A program made the position numbers and the translations under genes. A DNA stretch of 64,000 bases from Acinetobacter sp. XH1741 (GTDB lineage Bacteria > Pseudomonadota > Gammaproteobacteria > Pseudomonadales > Moraxellaceae). The notes below the pieces were generated by a model. It was given only the letters and a program-made list of their open reading frames with translations, had not been told where the DNA came from and searched no databases. The DNA lies in the NCBI RefSeq assembly GCF_041021895.1, contig NZ_CP157428.1, forward strand, positions 682,001 through 746,000. The letters are read 5' to 3'. The stretch's first letter is position 1; every line of letters begins with the position of its first letter. Positions 17,812 to 27,985 of the stretch are shown here, piece after piece.

Positions 17812-18459
17812 TTAAACGTTTGTTTTGGCTTTACGATTCTTTAGTTTTTCACGGATAAATCCAATAATACCCGGTAGAATACTAATAATAATGATGCCGA
17901 AAATAAGATGAGTAAAGTTGTCTTTAACCACTGGCATATTTCCAAATAGATAGCCTAGCGTTACAAAAGAAGCAACCCAACCTAATGCACCAATGAGGTT
18001 GTAGGTGATGAAAAATTTATAATTCATACTACCGGCACCTGCCACAAAAGGGGCAAAGGTACGAGCAAATGGAATAAATCGAGCAAAGATAATTGTTTTG
18101 CCACCATGGCGGGCAAAGAATTCTTGAGTTTTGGTTAAATGCTGTTTGTTAATGAGTCGCGAGTTCATTTCAAACACACGTGGCCCGATAAAACGGCCAA
18201 TGTGATAGTTCACTGTGTCGCCTAGAACTGCTGCAAGGAAGAGTAGCGTACCCAGCAACCATGGATCCATCTTACCTGTAGACGCAGCTAAAGCACCTGC
18301 TGCAAATAATAAACTGTCACCTGGTAAAAATGGCATAACCACTAAACCAGTCTCGACAAAAATAATTAAAAATAAAATGCCATAAATCCAGGTCCCGTAA
18401 TTTGTAATAAAATCGGCGAGATGCTGGTCAACGTGTAGAATAAAATCAAGAAGTTCCAT
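17812..18459 (-). CDS. DedA-family inner-membrane protein
   Basis: 215 residues. It shows DedA/SNARE-associated landmarks: FVETGLVVMPFLPGDSLLF, FFARHGGKTIIFARFIPFAR with the functional arginines, and FVAGAGSMNY. DedA proteins act as lipid scramblases, including recycling of the undecaprenyl-phosphate carrier, and affect envelope stress and polymyxin response. No operon partner. Confidence 0.9.
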   Translation of the reverse strand: MELLDFILHVDQHLADFITNYGTWIYGILFLIIFVETGLVVMPFLPGDSLLFAAGALAASTGKMDPWLLGTLLFLAAVLGDTVNYHIGRFIGPRVFEMNSRLINKQHLTKTQEFFARHGGKTIIFARFIPFARTFAPFVAGAGSMNYKFFITYNLIGALGWVASFVTLGYLFGNMPVVKDNFTHLIFGIIIISILPGIIGFIREKLKNRKAKTNV

Positions 18460-18653
18460 GAGATGACTAAGTGGTAAACCGTGCTCAAATCGTAGCAGTG
18501 AGCCTATAGAAAGTCAGTATAAAACATCAAAAATATACAAATTGATCATCCTATTTGTGCAACGATATATATGGATTTTGAGTATTTAATTATCAATGTC
18601 CCAAACCTAGAATGAGTTCATCAACAAATAAGCATTTAAATAAAGGTGGCTGT

Positions 18654-19091
18654 ATGTTTAATCCAAATGTGGTGGTCAAAAATATCGTAACGCAACCAGG
18701 CGCAGACAGTTTTATTAGTCTTGTTGCTCGTCTTCTTATTGCGTATATCTTCCTTGTTGCTGGCTGGGGGAAAATTACTGGTTATGCAGCAACTGTAGGG
18801 TATATGGAAGCTATGGGTGTTCCGGGTGGAATTCTACCATTAGTCATTTTGGTTGAGTTCGGTGGTGGTTTGGCGTTGTTATTTGGTTTCCAAGCACGTT
18901 TTGCAGCTTTTGGTCTTGGAATCTTTAGTATCTTGACTGCGTTCTTGTTCCACCAAGGTGGTGCTGATGCCGCAGCGCAATATAACAATGGCATCCATTT
19001 TATGAAAAACTTTGCAATGGCTGGTGGTTTATTCTTCTTGATGCTTCACGGCGCGGGACGTATTAGCCTAGACCATGCAATTGAAAAATAA
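18654..19091 (+). CDS. DoxX-family membrane protein
   Basis: 145 residues from the ATG at 18654, with AAAGGTGG in front; an upstream ATG at 18612 is less well placed. Four hydrophobic helices are present, with LLIAYIFLVAGWGKI and a central GGGLALLFG segment as in DoxX/YphA proteins. These are redox-linked membrane proteins whose role in bacteria is poorly defined. It ends at a strong terminator. Confidence 0.8.
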   Translation: MFNPNVVVKNIVTQPGADSFISLVARLLIAYIFLVAGWGKITGYAATVGYMEAMGVPGGILPLVILVEFGGGLALLFGFQARFAAFGLGIFSILTAFLFHQGGADAAAQYNNGIHFMKNFAMAGGLFFLMLHGAGRISLDHAIEK

Positions 19092-19107
19092 TATTCAAGA
19101 CAAAATA

Positions 19108-19140
19108 AAAACCGGATGATTAATTCATCCGGTTTTTTTT
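19108..19140. terminator. Bidirectional terminator between doxX-like and DUF445 genes
   Basis: AAAACCGGATGA-TTAA-TTCATCCGG followed by eight T on the plus strand. The minus strand also has a T-rich 3' side. It serves the two convergent genes. Confidence 0.88.
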
Positions 19141-19159
19141 CATCTCTAGGATTGTAAAG

Positions 19160-20389
19160 TTAGAGCATGAACTGGATTTGTAATTCCCCAACAACAAAAC
19201 CAAGTACTGCACCCACAGCAATGAGTGCCCACTCATCTTCTTTGAACGCAGGACGTAACATGCCTTCAAATTCGGAAGGGGTTAATTTTTGCATACGTTC
19301 AATTAAAGTACTGCGAATATTCATGGCGTCTTCTGCATAAGACTCAACATATTTCATCGTCTCTGGCAGCTGTTGCATAATACGTTCTGCAACCTGTGTT
19401 TTCATATTCTGGTACTTTTCTCCACCAATTGCGTAAACAACAAGTGGTCGAATTACACCAGCTTGCATGTCAATTTCCTGTTTAACATGGCGGTTAACCA
19501 GTTCAATCACGCGCGCAGAGTGAGTACCAGAAAACAATTCTTCCATCATATGACGTGAAGTTAAAAGTTGTTTGGAAATTAAGGCAGCATAGTCAGCTGC
19601 TACTTCATTTTGACGTTTAATAAATAGACCTTGCCATGTGTAGCCCAATATCTTTTTAGGATAGAGTGGTCTAAACATCATTTGCAGAGCAATCCAGTCA
19701 CTGAAAAATCCTACAAATCCACCAAAAAGTGGCAACATCCAAGGATATTTGCCTTGAGTGACAATCCAGCACAGCATTTGGATGACACCAATACCAAAGC
19801 CAAATACGAAACCAACGTTACTGAAAAATTTAAACTCCTGTTTGCCAACACGTTTAAAAATATTGTTCAGTAGACGTTTATCTTTAAGCAAGTTGCTAAT
19901 CACTAAGTGCTTAATATCAAAATATCGGTTCACATCACGTTGCACTTCTCTCATGATGTGTTCAACAATTTCCGGTGCTTTTGACTGCACGCGACGGATC
20001 AGCCTTTGACGTGCAAACTCAGGCATACCTTCCCATAAACCGGGTTGGTACTCCTGCGCGACTTCACGCGTAATATCTTCTGCTGCTGCCATTAATGGTT
20101 TTTCAATTTCTTTGGCGATACGCTTTGGGTCAAGGCGAGCAAAAATTTCTTCGGGCTTAATCAGTTTGGCTGTCATTAGTTCAACAGCGATGGTTGCCAT
20201 TTTTTCGGCTTTACGAGGCACAATACCTTGCCAGCCAAAAAACGGTTTAATACCTTTAAATTCAAGTGGTGAAAACATCATTTGAATGGCAATCACTTTA
20301 GTGACATAGCCAATTAAACCACTCATGAAAGGAATAGAGACATACAACCAAAAATGTTGCTGGAAATCTGCAATCATAGTTTGAAGCAT
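19160..20389 (-). CDS. DUF445-family membrane protein
   Basis: 409 residues. A transmembrane helix at about 15-33 is followed by a conserved region with IQMMFSPLEFKGIKPFFGWQ, and a similar second copy near 240 (LQMMFRPLYPKKILGYTWQG). This duplicated pattern defines DUF445/YjiN-type proteins. The middle is helical, and two membrane segments close the chain. The function is unknown. The start has AAGGAACAAC in front. It is a monocistronic unit. Confidence 0.85.
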   Translation of the reverse strand: MLQTMIADFQQHFWLYVSIPFMSGLIGYVTKVIAIQMMFSPLEFKGIKPFFGWQGIVPRKAEKMATIAVELMTAKLIKPEEIFARLDPKRIAKEIEKPLMAAAEDITREVAQEYQPGLWEGMPEFARQRLIRRVQSKAPEIVEHIMREVQRDVNRYFDIKHLVISNLLKDKRLLNNIFKRVGKQEFKFFSNVGFVFGFGIGVIQMLCWIVTQGKYPWMLPLFGGFVGFFSDWIALQMMFRPLYPKKILGYTWQGLFIKRQNEVAADYAALISKQLLTSRHMMEELFSGTHSARVIELVNRHVKQEIDMQAGVIRPLVVYAIGGEKYQNMKTQVAERIMQQLPETMKYVESYAEDAMNIRSTLIERMQKLTPSEFEGMLRPAFKEDEWALIAVGAVLGFVVGELQIQFML

Positions 20390-20764
20390 TGTTGTTCCTT
20401 AGATTTCTATTGATTTTGATATGGGGCAACAAGCCATAAAAAACGGACCACTGTTTAAGGACAGACAAATATCGCTTAATGGTATTTACCTTTCCATGGT
20501 AATGCCTGTTTTATCGGGTCATCTTAACATCAAATTCATAAGGATGTTGCATAGAATGTGATGAATTTATCAATGTAGGTGAAGATTTTAATGGGTATAC
20601 AGTACATTGATAAATATAAATAAATTTAGATTTATGTCGATCAATCTAAATATAGAAATGATTATAATATGAAAAAAACAAGATATATGCTGATTTGCGG
20701 TGCGCCGAAGCGTGAAAAATGTTAAAATGGCGCGCTTAATTCTTTTGCCATTTAGTGGTTTGTC

Positions 20765-22333
20765 ATGACTACCAATACTCAAATTACTGAAGATCGTATC
20801 CTGATCCTGGATTTCGGCTCTCAATATAGTCAGCTCATTGCACGTCGTGTACGTGAAGCTGGTGTTTACTCTGAAATGTATGCCTTTGATATGTCTGAAG
20901 AAGACATTCGTGCTTTTAATCCAAACGGTATTATTTTGTCAGGTGGACCTGAGAGTGTGCATGAAGAGGGCAGCCCACGAGCACCACAGGTGGTGTTTGA
21001 GTTAGGCGTTCCAGTATTGGGTATTTGCTATGGTTTACAAACCATGTCTGAACAGTTAGGCGGTAAAGTTGAGCCGGGTACTGTACATGAGTTTGGTTAT
21101 GCCGAAGTTGATATCGTTAAACGTGACCAACTTATTGGTAACTTACAAGACCGTGAAAACCAGTTACACGTTTGGATGAGTCACGGCGACAAAGTGAGCC
21201 AGATTCCAGAAGGTTTTACGATTACTGCAAGCACACCAAGCTGTCCAGTTGCTGCTGTAAGTGATGAAGCGCGTCGTTTCTATGGCGTGCAATTCCACCC
21301 AGAAGTAACGCACACGGCAAAAGGTGAAGAGTTACTTGCAAACTTCGTTCATAAAATTTGTGGATGTGGGGGTCTTTGGACACCTGAACACATCATCGAT
21401 TTACGTGTAGAACAACTACGTGAACAAATCGGCGATGAAAAAGTTCTTTTAGGCCTTTCAGGTGGTGTTGATTCATCTGTTGTTGCTGCGCTTTTACATA
21501 AAGCAATTGGCGACCAGTTAACATGTGTATTTGTTGATAATGGCTTACTTCGTTTAAACGAAGGTGACCAAGTAATGCAAATGTTTGCTGAAAACATGGG
21601 TATTCGTGTGATTCGTGCAGACGCTGAACAACGTTTCCTAACTGCATTGGCAGGTGAAGTTGATCCAGAGAAGAAACGTAAGATTATTGGTCGTGAATTT
21701 ATCGAAGTATTTGCTGAAGAAGCACGTAAACTTGATGGCGTGAAATTCTTGGCTCAAGGTACGATTTACCCAGACGTAATCGAATCTGCTGCAAGCAAAC
21801 AAGGTAAAGCACACGTTATTAAATCTCATCACAACGTGGGTGGTTTACCTGACGATTTAGAGTTTGAATTGGTTGAGCCTTTACGTGACTTGTTCAAAGA
21901 TGAAGTACGTAAATTAGGTACTACACTTGGCTTGCCTCACAGCATGATCTACCGTCATCCATTCCCAGGCCCAGGCTTAGGTGTTCGTATTTTGGGTGAA
22001 GTGAAAAAAGAATATGCAGATATTCTTCGTCTTGCTGATGATATCTTTATGCAAGAGCTTCGCGACAGTGGTTGGTATGACAAAACAGCTCAAGCATTTG
22101 CTGTGTTCCAACCTGTTAAGTCAGTTGGTGTAGTAGGTGATGGCCGTCGTTATGCATGGGTGATTGCTCTTCGTGCTGTTGAAACAGTTGACTTTATGAC
22201 AGCTCGTTTTGCACATTTACCATACGAACTAGTTGATAAAATCTCAACGCGTATTATGAATGAAATTAAAGATGTATCACGTGTTGTATACGACGTGTCA
22301 TCTAAACCACCAGCAACGATTGAGTGGGAATAA
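20765..22333 (+). CDS. guaA: GMP synthase (glutamine-hydrolysing)
   Basis: 522 residues, the normal size. The class I glutamine amidotransferase domain (about 8-205) has [12 protein letters not shown] with the catalytic Cys and [10 protein letters not shown] with the His-x-Glu pair. The ATP-pyrophosphatase domain (about 210-400) starts with the P-loop [14 protein letters not shown]. The C-terminal dimer domain ends in PPATIEWE. It converts XMP, glutamine and ATP to GMP in purine biosynthesis. No guaB is adjacent. Confidence 0.98.
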   Translation: MTTNTQITEDRILILDFGSQYSQLIARRVREAGVYSEMYAFDMSEEDIRAFNPNGIILSGGPESVHEEGSPRAPQVVFELGVPVLGICYGLQTMSEQLGGKVEPGTVHEFGYAEVDIVKRDQLIGNLQDRENQLHVWMSHGDKVSQIPEGFTITASTPSCPVAAVSDEARRFYGVQFHPEVTHTAKGEELLANFVHKICGCGGLWTPEHIIDLRVEQLREQIGDEKVLLGLSGGVDSSVVAALLHKAIGDQLTCVFVDNGLLRLNEGDQVMQMFAENMGIRVIRADAEQRFLTALAGEVDPEKKRKIIGREFIEVFAEEARKLDGVKFLAQGTIYPDVIESAASKQGKAHVIKSHHNVGGLPDDLEFELVEPLRDLFKDEVRKLGTTLGLPHSMIYRHPFPGPGLGVRILGEVKKEYADILRLADDIFMQELRDSGWYDKTAQAFAVFQPVKSVGVVGDGRRYAWVIALRAVETVDFMTARFAHLPYELVDKISTRIMNEIKDVSRVVYDVSSKPPATIEWE

Positions 22334-22357
22334 TTTTTCCCCAACTTGTTGGTAAAG

Positions 22358-22384
22358 AAAAGGACGCATTAGCGTCCTTTTTTA
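22358..22384 (+). terminator. guaA terminator
   Basis: AAAAGGACGC-ATTA-GCGTCC followed by seven T, about 25 bases after the guaA stop. Confidence 0.9.
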
Positions 22385-22757
22385 TTACTTACATTTTTTA
22401 AAATAAAATTAATTTCAATAAATATCAAAAGTATAAGATTAAGCATATGATTTATATCTATTAAAATATATCTTGATAAGCATATTAAAGAAATAAGTGA
22501 TTTGGTGGGTATGATAGCTATAATCCAAGTGCAGGTATAATTTGGCCAATTTATGAAAAACTTAAAACAACTTGTTAAAACTTAATCCTCTTAAGAAGTT
22601 ATGTTATCTAGCTTTAATCATTTTCTATAACTAAAAAGCAGATTGTCTCATTCATAGCACCCTGTGTATTACTAAAAGACTATATTGAATAATGAGTGTA
22701 TTGTTAAGATCAGTACAACGACTCATTGCAAAAGCATAGGTAAAAGAGAGTAATATC
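22385..22757. other. AT-rich intergenic region upstream of the pirin gene
   Basis: 373 bases with no coding potential, no tRNA and no clear hairpin. It ends in GAGAG, a plausible RBS, in front of the pirin ATG. I see no confident promoter. Confidence 0.6.
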
Positions 22758-23705
22758 ATGAGCAATAATAATGATTACGATATTTCTGATTCAAAGGATT
22801 GTGAGAAATTTGCCAATCAGTTTATTCAAGAATTTCCAATTCGCTCTGCTGAAATTGGACAGGGGACAGTCATTAAGCGGGCTTTACCTAGCCGACAAAA
22901 GCGAATGATTGGGGCATGGTGTTTTCTAGATCATGCAGGGCCAGTAACGTTTCCTGCGGGTAATGGTTTAGATGTAGGCCCACACCCGCATATCGGTTTG
23001 CAAACCTTCACTTGGATGATTGAAGGGACCATGATGCATACCGATAGCTTAGGCTCAAAACAACTCATTCGACCTAAGCAAGTGAATTTGATGACAGCAG
23101 GTCATGGTATCTCTCATACCGAAGTTGCACCTGATACAGAAACCCAGATGCACGCTGCACAGCTCTGGATTGCCTTACCTGATGATAAGCGCAATATGGA
23201 TCCGAAATTTGAACATTATCCTGAGCTGCCTGTTGTTGAAAAAGACGGTCTAGAATTTACTGTTCTTGTTGGTGAGTATTTAGCAACTACTTCTCCAGTG
23301 GTCGTGCATACGCCGTTAGTTGGTGTTGATTTAATTGCTACCCAAGATACTAAAACACGTATTCCTTTAAATCCTGAATTTGAATATGGTTTTATGGCAT
23401 TAGACGGCGTAGCGCATGTGAATGGCCATGAACTCACTGCTGACAATATGGTGGTTTTAGATACTGGACTGAACGAAATTGAGATTGAAATCAAAAAAGG
23501 TAATCGTGTGCTATTAATTGGCGGTGAACCTTTTGAAACTCCAATTTTGCTATGGTGGAATTTTGTGGCACGTACAATGGATGATTTAAAAGAAGCACGT
23601 GAACAGTGGATTAATCATGATGTGCGTTTTGGGGAAATTCCCGATTATGTAGGTGCTCGTTTAGAGGCACCAGTTCTTCCTGAACAAATGAGGGCCTCAA
23701 AATGA
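22758..23705 (+). CDS. Pirin-family bicupin
   Basis: 315 residues. The N-terminal cupin has the pirin motif: GPHPHIGLQTFTWM followed by MTAGHGISHTE, which supply the iron-binding His residues. A second cupin follows. Pirins are iron proteins, some with quercetinase activity, others acting as protein partners. It overlaps the OsmC-like gene by four bases, suggesting a shared role in redox/electrophile stress. Confidence 0.9.
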   Translation: MSNNNDYDISDSKDCEKFANQFIQEFPIRSAEIGQGTVIKRALPSRQKRMIGAWCFLDHAGPVTFPAGNGLDVGPHPHIGLQTFTWMIEGTMMHTDSLGSKQLIRPKQVNLMTAGHGISHTEVAPDTETQMHAAQLWIALPDDKRNMDPKFEHYPELPVVEKDGLEFTVLVGEYLATTSPVVVHTPLVGVDLIATQDTKTRIPLNPEFEYGFMALDGVAHVNGHELTADNMVVLDTGLNEIEIEIKKGNRVLLIGGEPFETPILLWWNFVARTMDDLKEAREQWINHDVRFGEIPDYVGARLEAPVLPEQMRASK

Positions 23706-24109
23706 CAGTAGTAATTGCGAGTAGTAAAGCCAAGCCTCTTGCTGAACAGTGGAAAGGCGAGATTACCAGTGGTCGCCATCAATATTTTTGTGATGAGCCG
23801 GAAAAGCTAGAAGGGCATGATCAAGGGCCAGCTCCTTATGATTTGCTTACCGGAAGCTTGGCAGCTTGTACACTTATTACTTTAAGAATGTATGCAAAGC
23901 ATAAAGATTATGACTTTGGTGAATTCTCGATTGAAATTGACTTTCATACCAATCGGGAGCACGAAGAACATATCGAGCGTCGTATTGTTTTTAAAGAACT
24001 ACCAAATGAAGAACTTCAACAAAAAATCTTAGCGGTATGTAGTAAAACGCCGGTAACAAAAACTTTGTTACGTAGTTTAGACATTCATACTGTGCTTGTT
24101 ACAGCATAA
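23702..24109 (+). CDS. OsmC-family peroxidase-like protein
   Basis: 135 residues. The family reduces organic hydroperoxides with two cysteines. The first is in LTGSLAACTLITLRMYAKHK and the second in LAVCSKTPVTKTL; both are present. ATG overlaps the pirin stop. It is followed by a terminator. Confidence 0.9.
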   Translation: MTVVIASSKAKPLAEQWKGEITSGRHQYFCDEPEKLEGHDQGPAPYDLLTGSLAACTLITLRMYAKHKDYDFGEFSIEIDFHTNREHEEHIERRIVFKELPNEELQQKILAVCSKTPVTKTLLRSLDIHTVLVTA

Positions 24110-24162
24110 AAATGCTATTTTGTTGGGGTGGATGATTTTATATCCATCCCACAAATGGAATA

Positions 24163-24189
24163 AAACAGCATGATCACATGCTGTTTTTT
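24163..24189 (+). terminator. Terminator of the pirin-osmC operon
   Basis: AAACAGCATG-ATCA-CATGCTG followed by TTTTTT. A second, weaker stem (GGGTGGAT / ATCCATCCC) lies just before it. Confidence 0.85.
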
Positions 24190-24222
24190 ATGTAAAAAAG
24201 AAAAATAAAAGCAGGCAATAAC

Positions 24223-24891
24223 ATGATTAGTGTACACCACCTGGAATGTTCGCGATCGTTTCGAATCTTATGGGCTTTAGAAGAGTTAGGCTTAGATTAT
24301 GATATTCATTATTATCAACGTCTTCCCAACTATTCAGCACCAGAAACATTGAAATGTATCCATCCGCTCGGCAAAGCACCGATTTTGACAGATGATGAAC
24401 AAGTCATTGCAGAATCCGCTGTCATTTTAGAGTATTTGCAGCAGCGTTATGATCAGAAGCAACAATTTAAGCCTAAGCAATCTCAGGATTTGCAGCAGTA
24501 TATTTACTGGATGCACTATGCTGAAGGTTCACTTATGCCCCTATTGGTGATGACTTTGGTCATGAATAACGTGAACAAACATGTACCTTGGTTAATTCAG
24601 CCTGTGGCAAAAAAAATTACAGAAGGGGTTAAGGCAAATTTCGTACGTCCACGTATGAAAGACCATATTAGTTTTTTAGAAAACTATTTGTCAGAGCATG
24701 AATATTTTGCTGGAGAGTTTTCATTTGCTGATATTCAAATGAGTTTTCCTCTAGAAGCCCTACAGTCACGTCTTCAAGGGAAATATCCGCATATTCAAGC
24801 ATTTTTATATCGGATTCAACAAAGACCAGCTTTTCAAAAAGCAAGACAAAAAGGCTTGGGTTCAAACGAAAGGAACTGTGCTGATATTTAA
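24223..24891 (+). CDS. Glutathione S-transferase family protein
   Basis: 222 residues. The N-terminal thioredoxin-like domain contains CSRSFRILWALEELGLDY, PLGKAPIL (cis-Pro) and AESAVILEYL (Glu-Ser that binds the glutathione gamma-Glu). An all-helical C-terminal domain follows, with a conserved FSFADIQMSF box. Substrates are unknown; it probably conjugates or reduces electrophiles. It sits alone between terminators. Confidence 0.9.
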   Translation: MISVHHLECSRSFRILWALEELGLDYDIHYYQRLPNYSAPETLKCIHPLGKAPILTDDEQVIAESAVILEYLQQRYDQKQQFKPKQSQDLQQYIYWMHYAEGSLMPLLVMTLVMNNVNKHVPWLIQPVAKKITEGVKANFVRPRMKDHISFLENYLSEHEYFAGEFSFADIQMSFPLEALQSRLQGKYPHIQAFLYRIQQRPAFQKARQKGLGSNERNCADI

Positions 24892-24894
24892 AAG

Positions 24895-24922
24895 AAAAGG
24901 AACAAATATTTGTTCCTTTTTT
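24895..24922. terminator. Bidirectional terminator between GST and SPOR genes
   Basis: A palindrome of AAAAGGAACAAA and TTTGTTCCTTTT around a central TAT region, with T-tails on both sides, lies between convergent genes. Confidence 0.85.
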
Positions 24923-24934
24923 ATTACTTACGCT

Positions 24935-25558
24935 TTATTTGCGTTTAATCACAATAGAGTCAATGCCGCTATGCTGTAATGTTTGTTGAGCAGCAAGCGC
25001 AGCATCTTGAGTATCATATGGACCAGAAATAACACGGTACCAAGTCTTACCATTCTCTGAGCTTTTAATTACATCAGCCGATAAGCCATTTAAAATGATT
25101 TCTGCGCGTCGAGCATCTGCTTGATCAGGATCGGCATAGCTACGGACTTGTAAAATGTAATTTGGTTGTTGAGGTGCAGCAGCTGTAGAGTCCGTATTGT
25201 CATCAGTACTAGCAACAGCTTCTGATGCAGCAGGTTGAGCTGTGCTAGGTGCCTCTACAATCATAGCGGTGCCTTGGTTTTTGCTCTCTGGAACGGCCTG
25301 TTCTGGAATAGGGGTAACTTGTTGCTGAGGCAGTAGGTCATAAAAGCGGTAGTCTTTATTGGTTTCTTCTTCTTTATAGTGATCGGAAGTAATCTGATTT
25401 TTTGAAGAAACTGGTTGCCACGGTTTCCATAGCATGAGCATTACTGCGATACATAAGACCGCTAAAATAGCGACAAGTGTCCCTAGCCATTTAGGAATTA
25501 AAGGCTTTTTAGGCTTATTCGGTCTTTCAGATACACCGCGCTGCGTTTTGCCAAACAC
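24935..25558 (-). CDS. SPOR-domain membrane protein
   Basis: 207 residues: a short basic cytosolic part (about 1-23), one membrane helix (about 24-46), a Pro/Gln/Ser-rich periplasmic linker, and a C-terminal SPOR domain (about 130-207, starting NYILQVRSYADPDQADARRA). SPOR domains bind denuded glycan strands at the septum, as in FtsN. It is too short and diverged to call FtsN with confidence, although FtsN is often encoded beside argS. It follows argS on the same strand after a hairpin. Confidence 0.88.
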   Translation of the reverse strand: MFGKTQRGVSERPNKPKKPLIPKWLGTLVAILAVLCIAVMLMLWKPWQPVSSKNQITSDHYKEEETNKDYRFYDLLPQQQVTPIPEQAVPESKNQGTAMIVEAPSTAQPAASEAVASTDDNTDSTAAAPQQPNYILQVRSYADPDQADARRAEIILNGLSADVIKSSENGKTWYRVISGPYDTQDAALAAQQTLQHSGIDSIVIKRK

Positions 25559-25605
25559 GTGGATTATTCCTCTGTCTTTTGATTGTTCTATTTCGAGTTT
25601 ACTTT

Positions 25606-25653
25606 AAAATAACGCTTTGTATGGGTTTTTTCCCTTACAAAGCGTTATTTTTA
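25606..25653 (-). terminator. Hairpin between argS and the SPOR gene
   Basis: AAAATAACGCTTTGTA and TACAAAGCGTTATTTT form a 16-bp stem with a 14-nt loop, followed by T-rich sequence on either strand. It probably limits read-through from argS. Confidence 0.7.
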
Positions 25654-25698
25654 CATCATGCTTGAGTATGTTGCTCTGCTAGATACCCAAGCATTTAA

Positions 25699-27489
25699 TT
25701 ACATGGCTTCAGGTGCAGAAACACCGAGTAATTCTAAGCCATTACGCAACACTTGTTGTACATTCATTGAAAGTAATAAGCGTGCTTGTGTAAGTTCAGC
25801 ATCATCACCTAAAACTTTATGTTCATTGTACCAACCATGGAATAGTGCGGCTAATTCTTTTAAGTAGTTACCTACTTGGTGCGGTTCATATGCATTAGCA
25901 GCACGTAATACTGCGTCTGGATATGCAGCAAGTTTAGCAAGAATTTCAGTTTCTGCATCAAGTGATAAACGTGCAGCGTGTGAACGAGCAGCACTTACTT
26001 CAAATTGTAAGCCAGTGCTTGCTGCTTTTTCTAGCATACGGCAAATACGTGCATGTGCATATTGAATATAATAAACCGCATTGTCTTTGCTTTGTGACAC
26101 AGCAAGATCTAAGTCAAAGTCAATGTGTTGTTCGCTCTTGCGCATTACATAATAAAAACGAGCAGCATCGTTACCAACTTCTTTACGTAAGTCGCGTAAA
26201 GTCACGAACTGACCTGAACGAGATGACATTTGAACCATCTCGCCACCCCGCCATAAGCTTACGAATTGAACTAAAAGCACAGTTAATTTTTTAGAGTCAT
26301 AACCCATTGCATCAATCGCAGCTTTTACGCGAGAGATATAACCGTGGTGATCAGAACCCCAAATATCAACAAGATCGGTGTAACCACGTTGTAGTTTATT
26401 TAAGTGGTAAGCAATGTCAGATGCAAAGTAAGTCGTTTGACCGTTACGACGTTTTACAACACGGTCTTTTTCATCGCCAAATTCAGTCGATTTAAACCAG
26501 ATATTGCCATCTTTTTCATAAAGGAAGCCGCGTTGATCAAGTGTTTCTAACGCTTCGTCAATTTTGGCACTCAATGATGCTTCGCTAAACCATTGATTAA
26601 AGGTTACGCCGAAGTCAGCAAGGTCATCTTTAATGTCATCTAAAATCGCATGAAGCGCTGCTTGATGGAAAACGCGGTAGCCTTCACCTAATAACTGTTG
26701 TGAATTGGCAATAAGACCATCAATGTGTTTTTCTTTATCACCAGAGAGTACAACTTTATTGCCTTCGCTATCGAGTTCGTCTGCGTATTGCACATCTTCT
26801 GGCACATCTTTGTATACATCTGCCACATCACGTACATATGCATTTTTATCTTTATCAATAATGCTTTGGGCAATCTCTTTAACGTAGTCGCCTTGATAAG
26901 CATTTTTTGGGAATACAAGGTTTTGACCCAATAATTCTAAATAACGTAAAAAGGTAGAAGTCGCCAAAATATCCATTTGACGACCAGCATCATTTACATA
27001 ATATTCGCGATCAACTTTAGCACCTGTTGCTTCAAGCAAGTTTGCAACAGTCATACCATAAGCAGCACCACGACCATGACCTACGTGTAGGCTAGAAGTC
27101 GGGTTCGCAGAAACGAACTCAACTTGAATCTTTTTAGCTGCATTTGATTGGCTACGACCAAAGCTTTCTTTTTGAGCTTGAATTTGGTCAAGAATCGCAA
27201 AACGCTGATCTGCATTTAAAAAGAAATTGATAAAACCAGGGCCTGCGATTTCAGCTTTACTGATGTCTGCAACTTCTGGTAATGCTGCAAGAATTTTCTC
27301 AGCTAAATCACGTGGTTTCATACCAGCAGCTTTAGAGCCGATCATGGCAATATTAGAAGCAAAGTCGCCATGGCTTCGGTCTTTGGTGCGCGTTAAATTG
27401 CTTGAATTATTCCAATCCGAAGGAAGCACACCTTCTTGCTGAAGGGTTTGCACTGCATGGTCGAGAGCTGCTTGTATTGCCGTATTCAT
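25699..27489 (-). CDS. argS: Arginyl-tRNA synthetase
   Basis: 596 residues. The N-terminal tRNA-binding domain (about 1-110) is followed by the class I signature NPTSSLHVGHGRGA (HIGH box). VEFVSANPT and WGSDHHGYISRVKAA are typical ArgRS segments. The KMSKS loop is degenerate (MSSRSG), as is usual for ArgRS. The C-terminal anticodon-binding helical domain ends in GLELLGVSAPEAM. It charges tRNA-Arg and needs tRNA for activation. Confidence 0.97.
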   Translation of the reverse strand: MNTAIQAALDHAVQTLQQEGVLPSDWNNSSNLTRTKDRSHGDFASNIAMIGSKAAGMKPRDLAEKILAALPEVADISKAEIAGPGFINFFLNADQRFAILDQIQAQKESFGRSQSNAAKKIQVEFVSANPTSSLHVGHGRGAAYGMTVANLLEATGAKVDREYYVNDAGRQMDILATSTFLRYLELLGQNLVFPKNAYQGDYVKEIAQSIIDKDKNAYVRDVADVYKDVPEDVQYADELDSEGNKVVLSGDKEKHIDGLIANSQQLLGEGYRVFHQAALHAILDDIKDDLADFGVTFNQWFSEASLSAKIDEALETLDQRGFLYEKDGNIWFKSTEFGDEKDRVVKRRNGQTTYFASDIAYHLNKLQRGYTDLVDIWGSDHHGYISRVKAAIDAMGYDSKKLTVLLVQFVSLWRGGEMVQMSSRSGQFVTLRDLRKEVGNDAARFYYVMRKSEQHIDFDLDLAVSQSKDNAVYYIQYAHARICRMLEKAASTGLQFEVSAARSHAARLSLDAETEILAKLAAYPDAVLRAANAYEPHQVGNYLKELAALFHGWYNEHKVLGDDAELTQARLLLSMNVQQVLRNGLELLGVSAPEAM

Positions 27490-27985
27490 ATCAATCGAAA
27501 ATAGATGTCGCAGAAAAACGTCAAATATAGCAAATTTCCTATGAGTTAGGGGAGTGCATTTAGCGCTTTCATTGAATTTCTTTCTTGAAGTTTCGTATAA
27601 CTATTTTTTTTGTAAATATCAAAAAATGAATATGACTAAAATCTAAAAATACGTAAATATAGGCTTTTTGGGCAATATTTTTAAAATTATAAGATAGTAA
27701 AACACTAGGTATTTTTTATGAAAATGTAAGAGGGTATTAAAATATAAGAATGTAAGTCGGATATGACCTTAAGAAAGAATGGTTTTTAAAAATATTAAAA
27801 ACATAAGTTATTAATATTTAATAATTATTTTATTACATGTATTTACTAAATAGTGTTTAATTTTAATATCACAGTTTAAAATACCTATTTCGTATCAAAT
27901 AGTCTTAAGCTTACACATACACCGAGCTTTAGAGAGTACTGAAACGGTACTTTTTGGAGTTCTAAGCTGGAAAATGAGATAGGCA
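27490..27985. other. Long AT-rich divergent intergenic region (argS/maeA)
   Basis: Nearly 500 bases between two divergent genes. No ORF, tRNA or stable hairpin is seen. It holds runs of A/T and a short imperfect direct repeat around AATGTAAG (about 27724-27758). The right end includes the maeA RBS (GAGATAGG). It must carry both promoters, but none stands out. Confidence 0.6.
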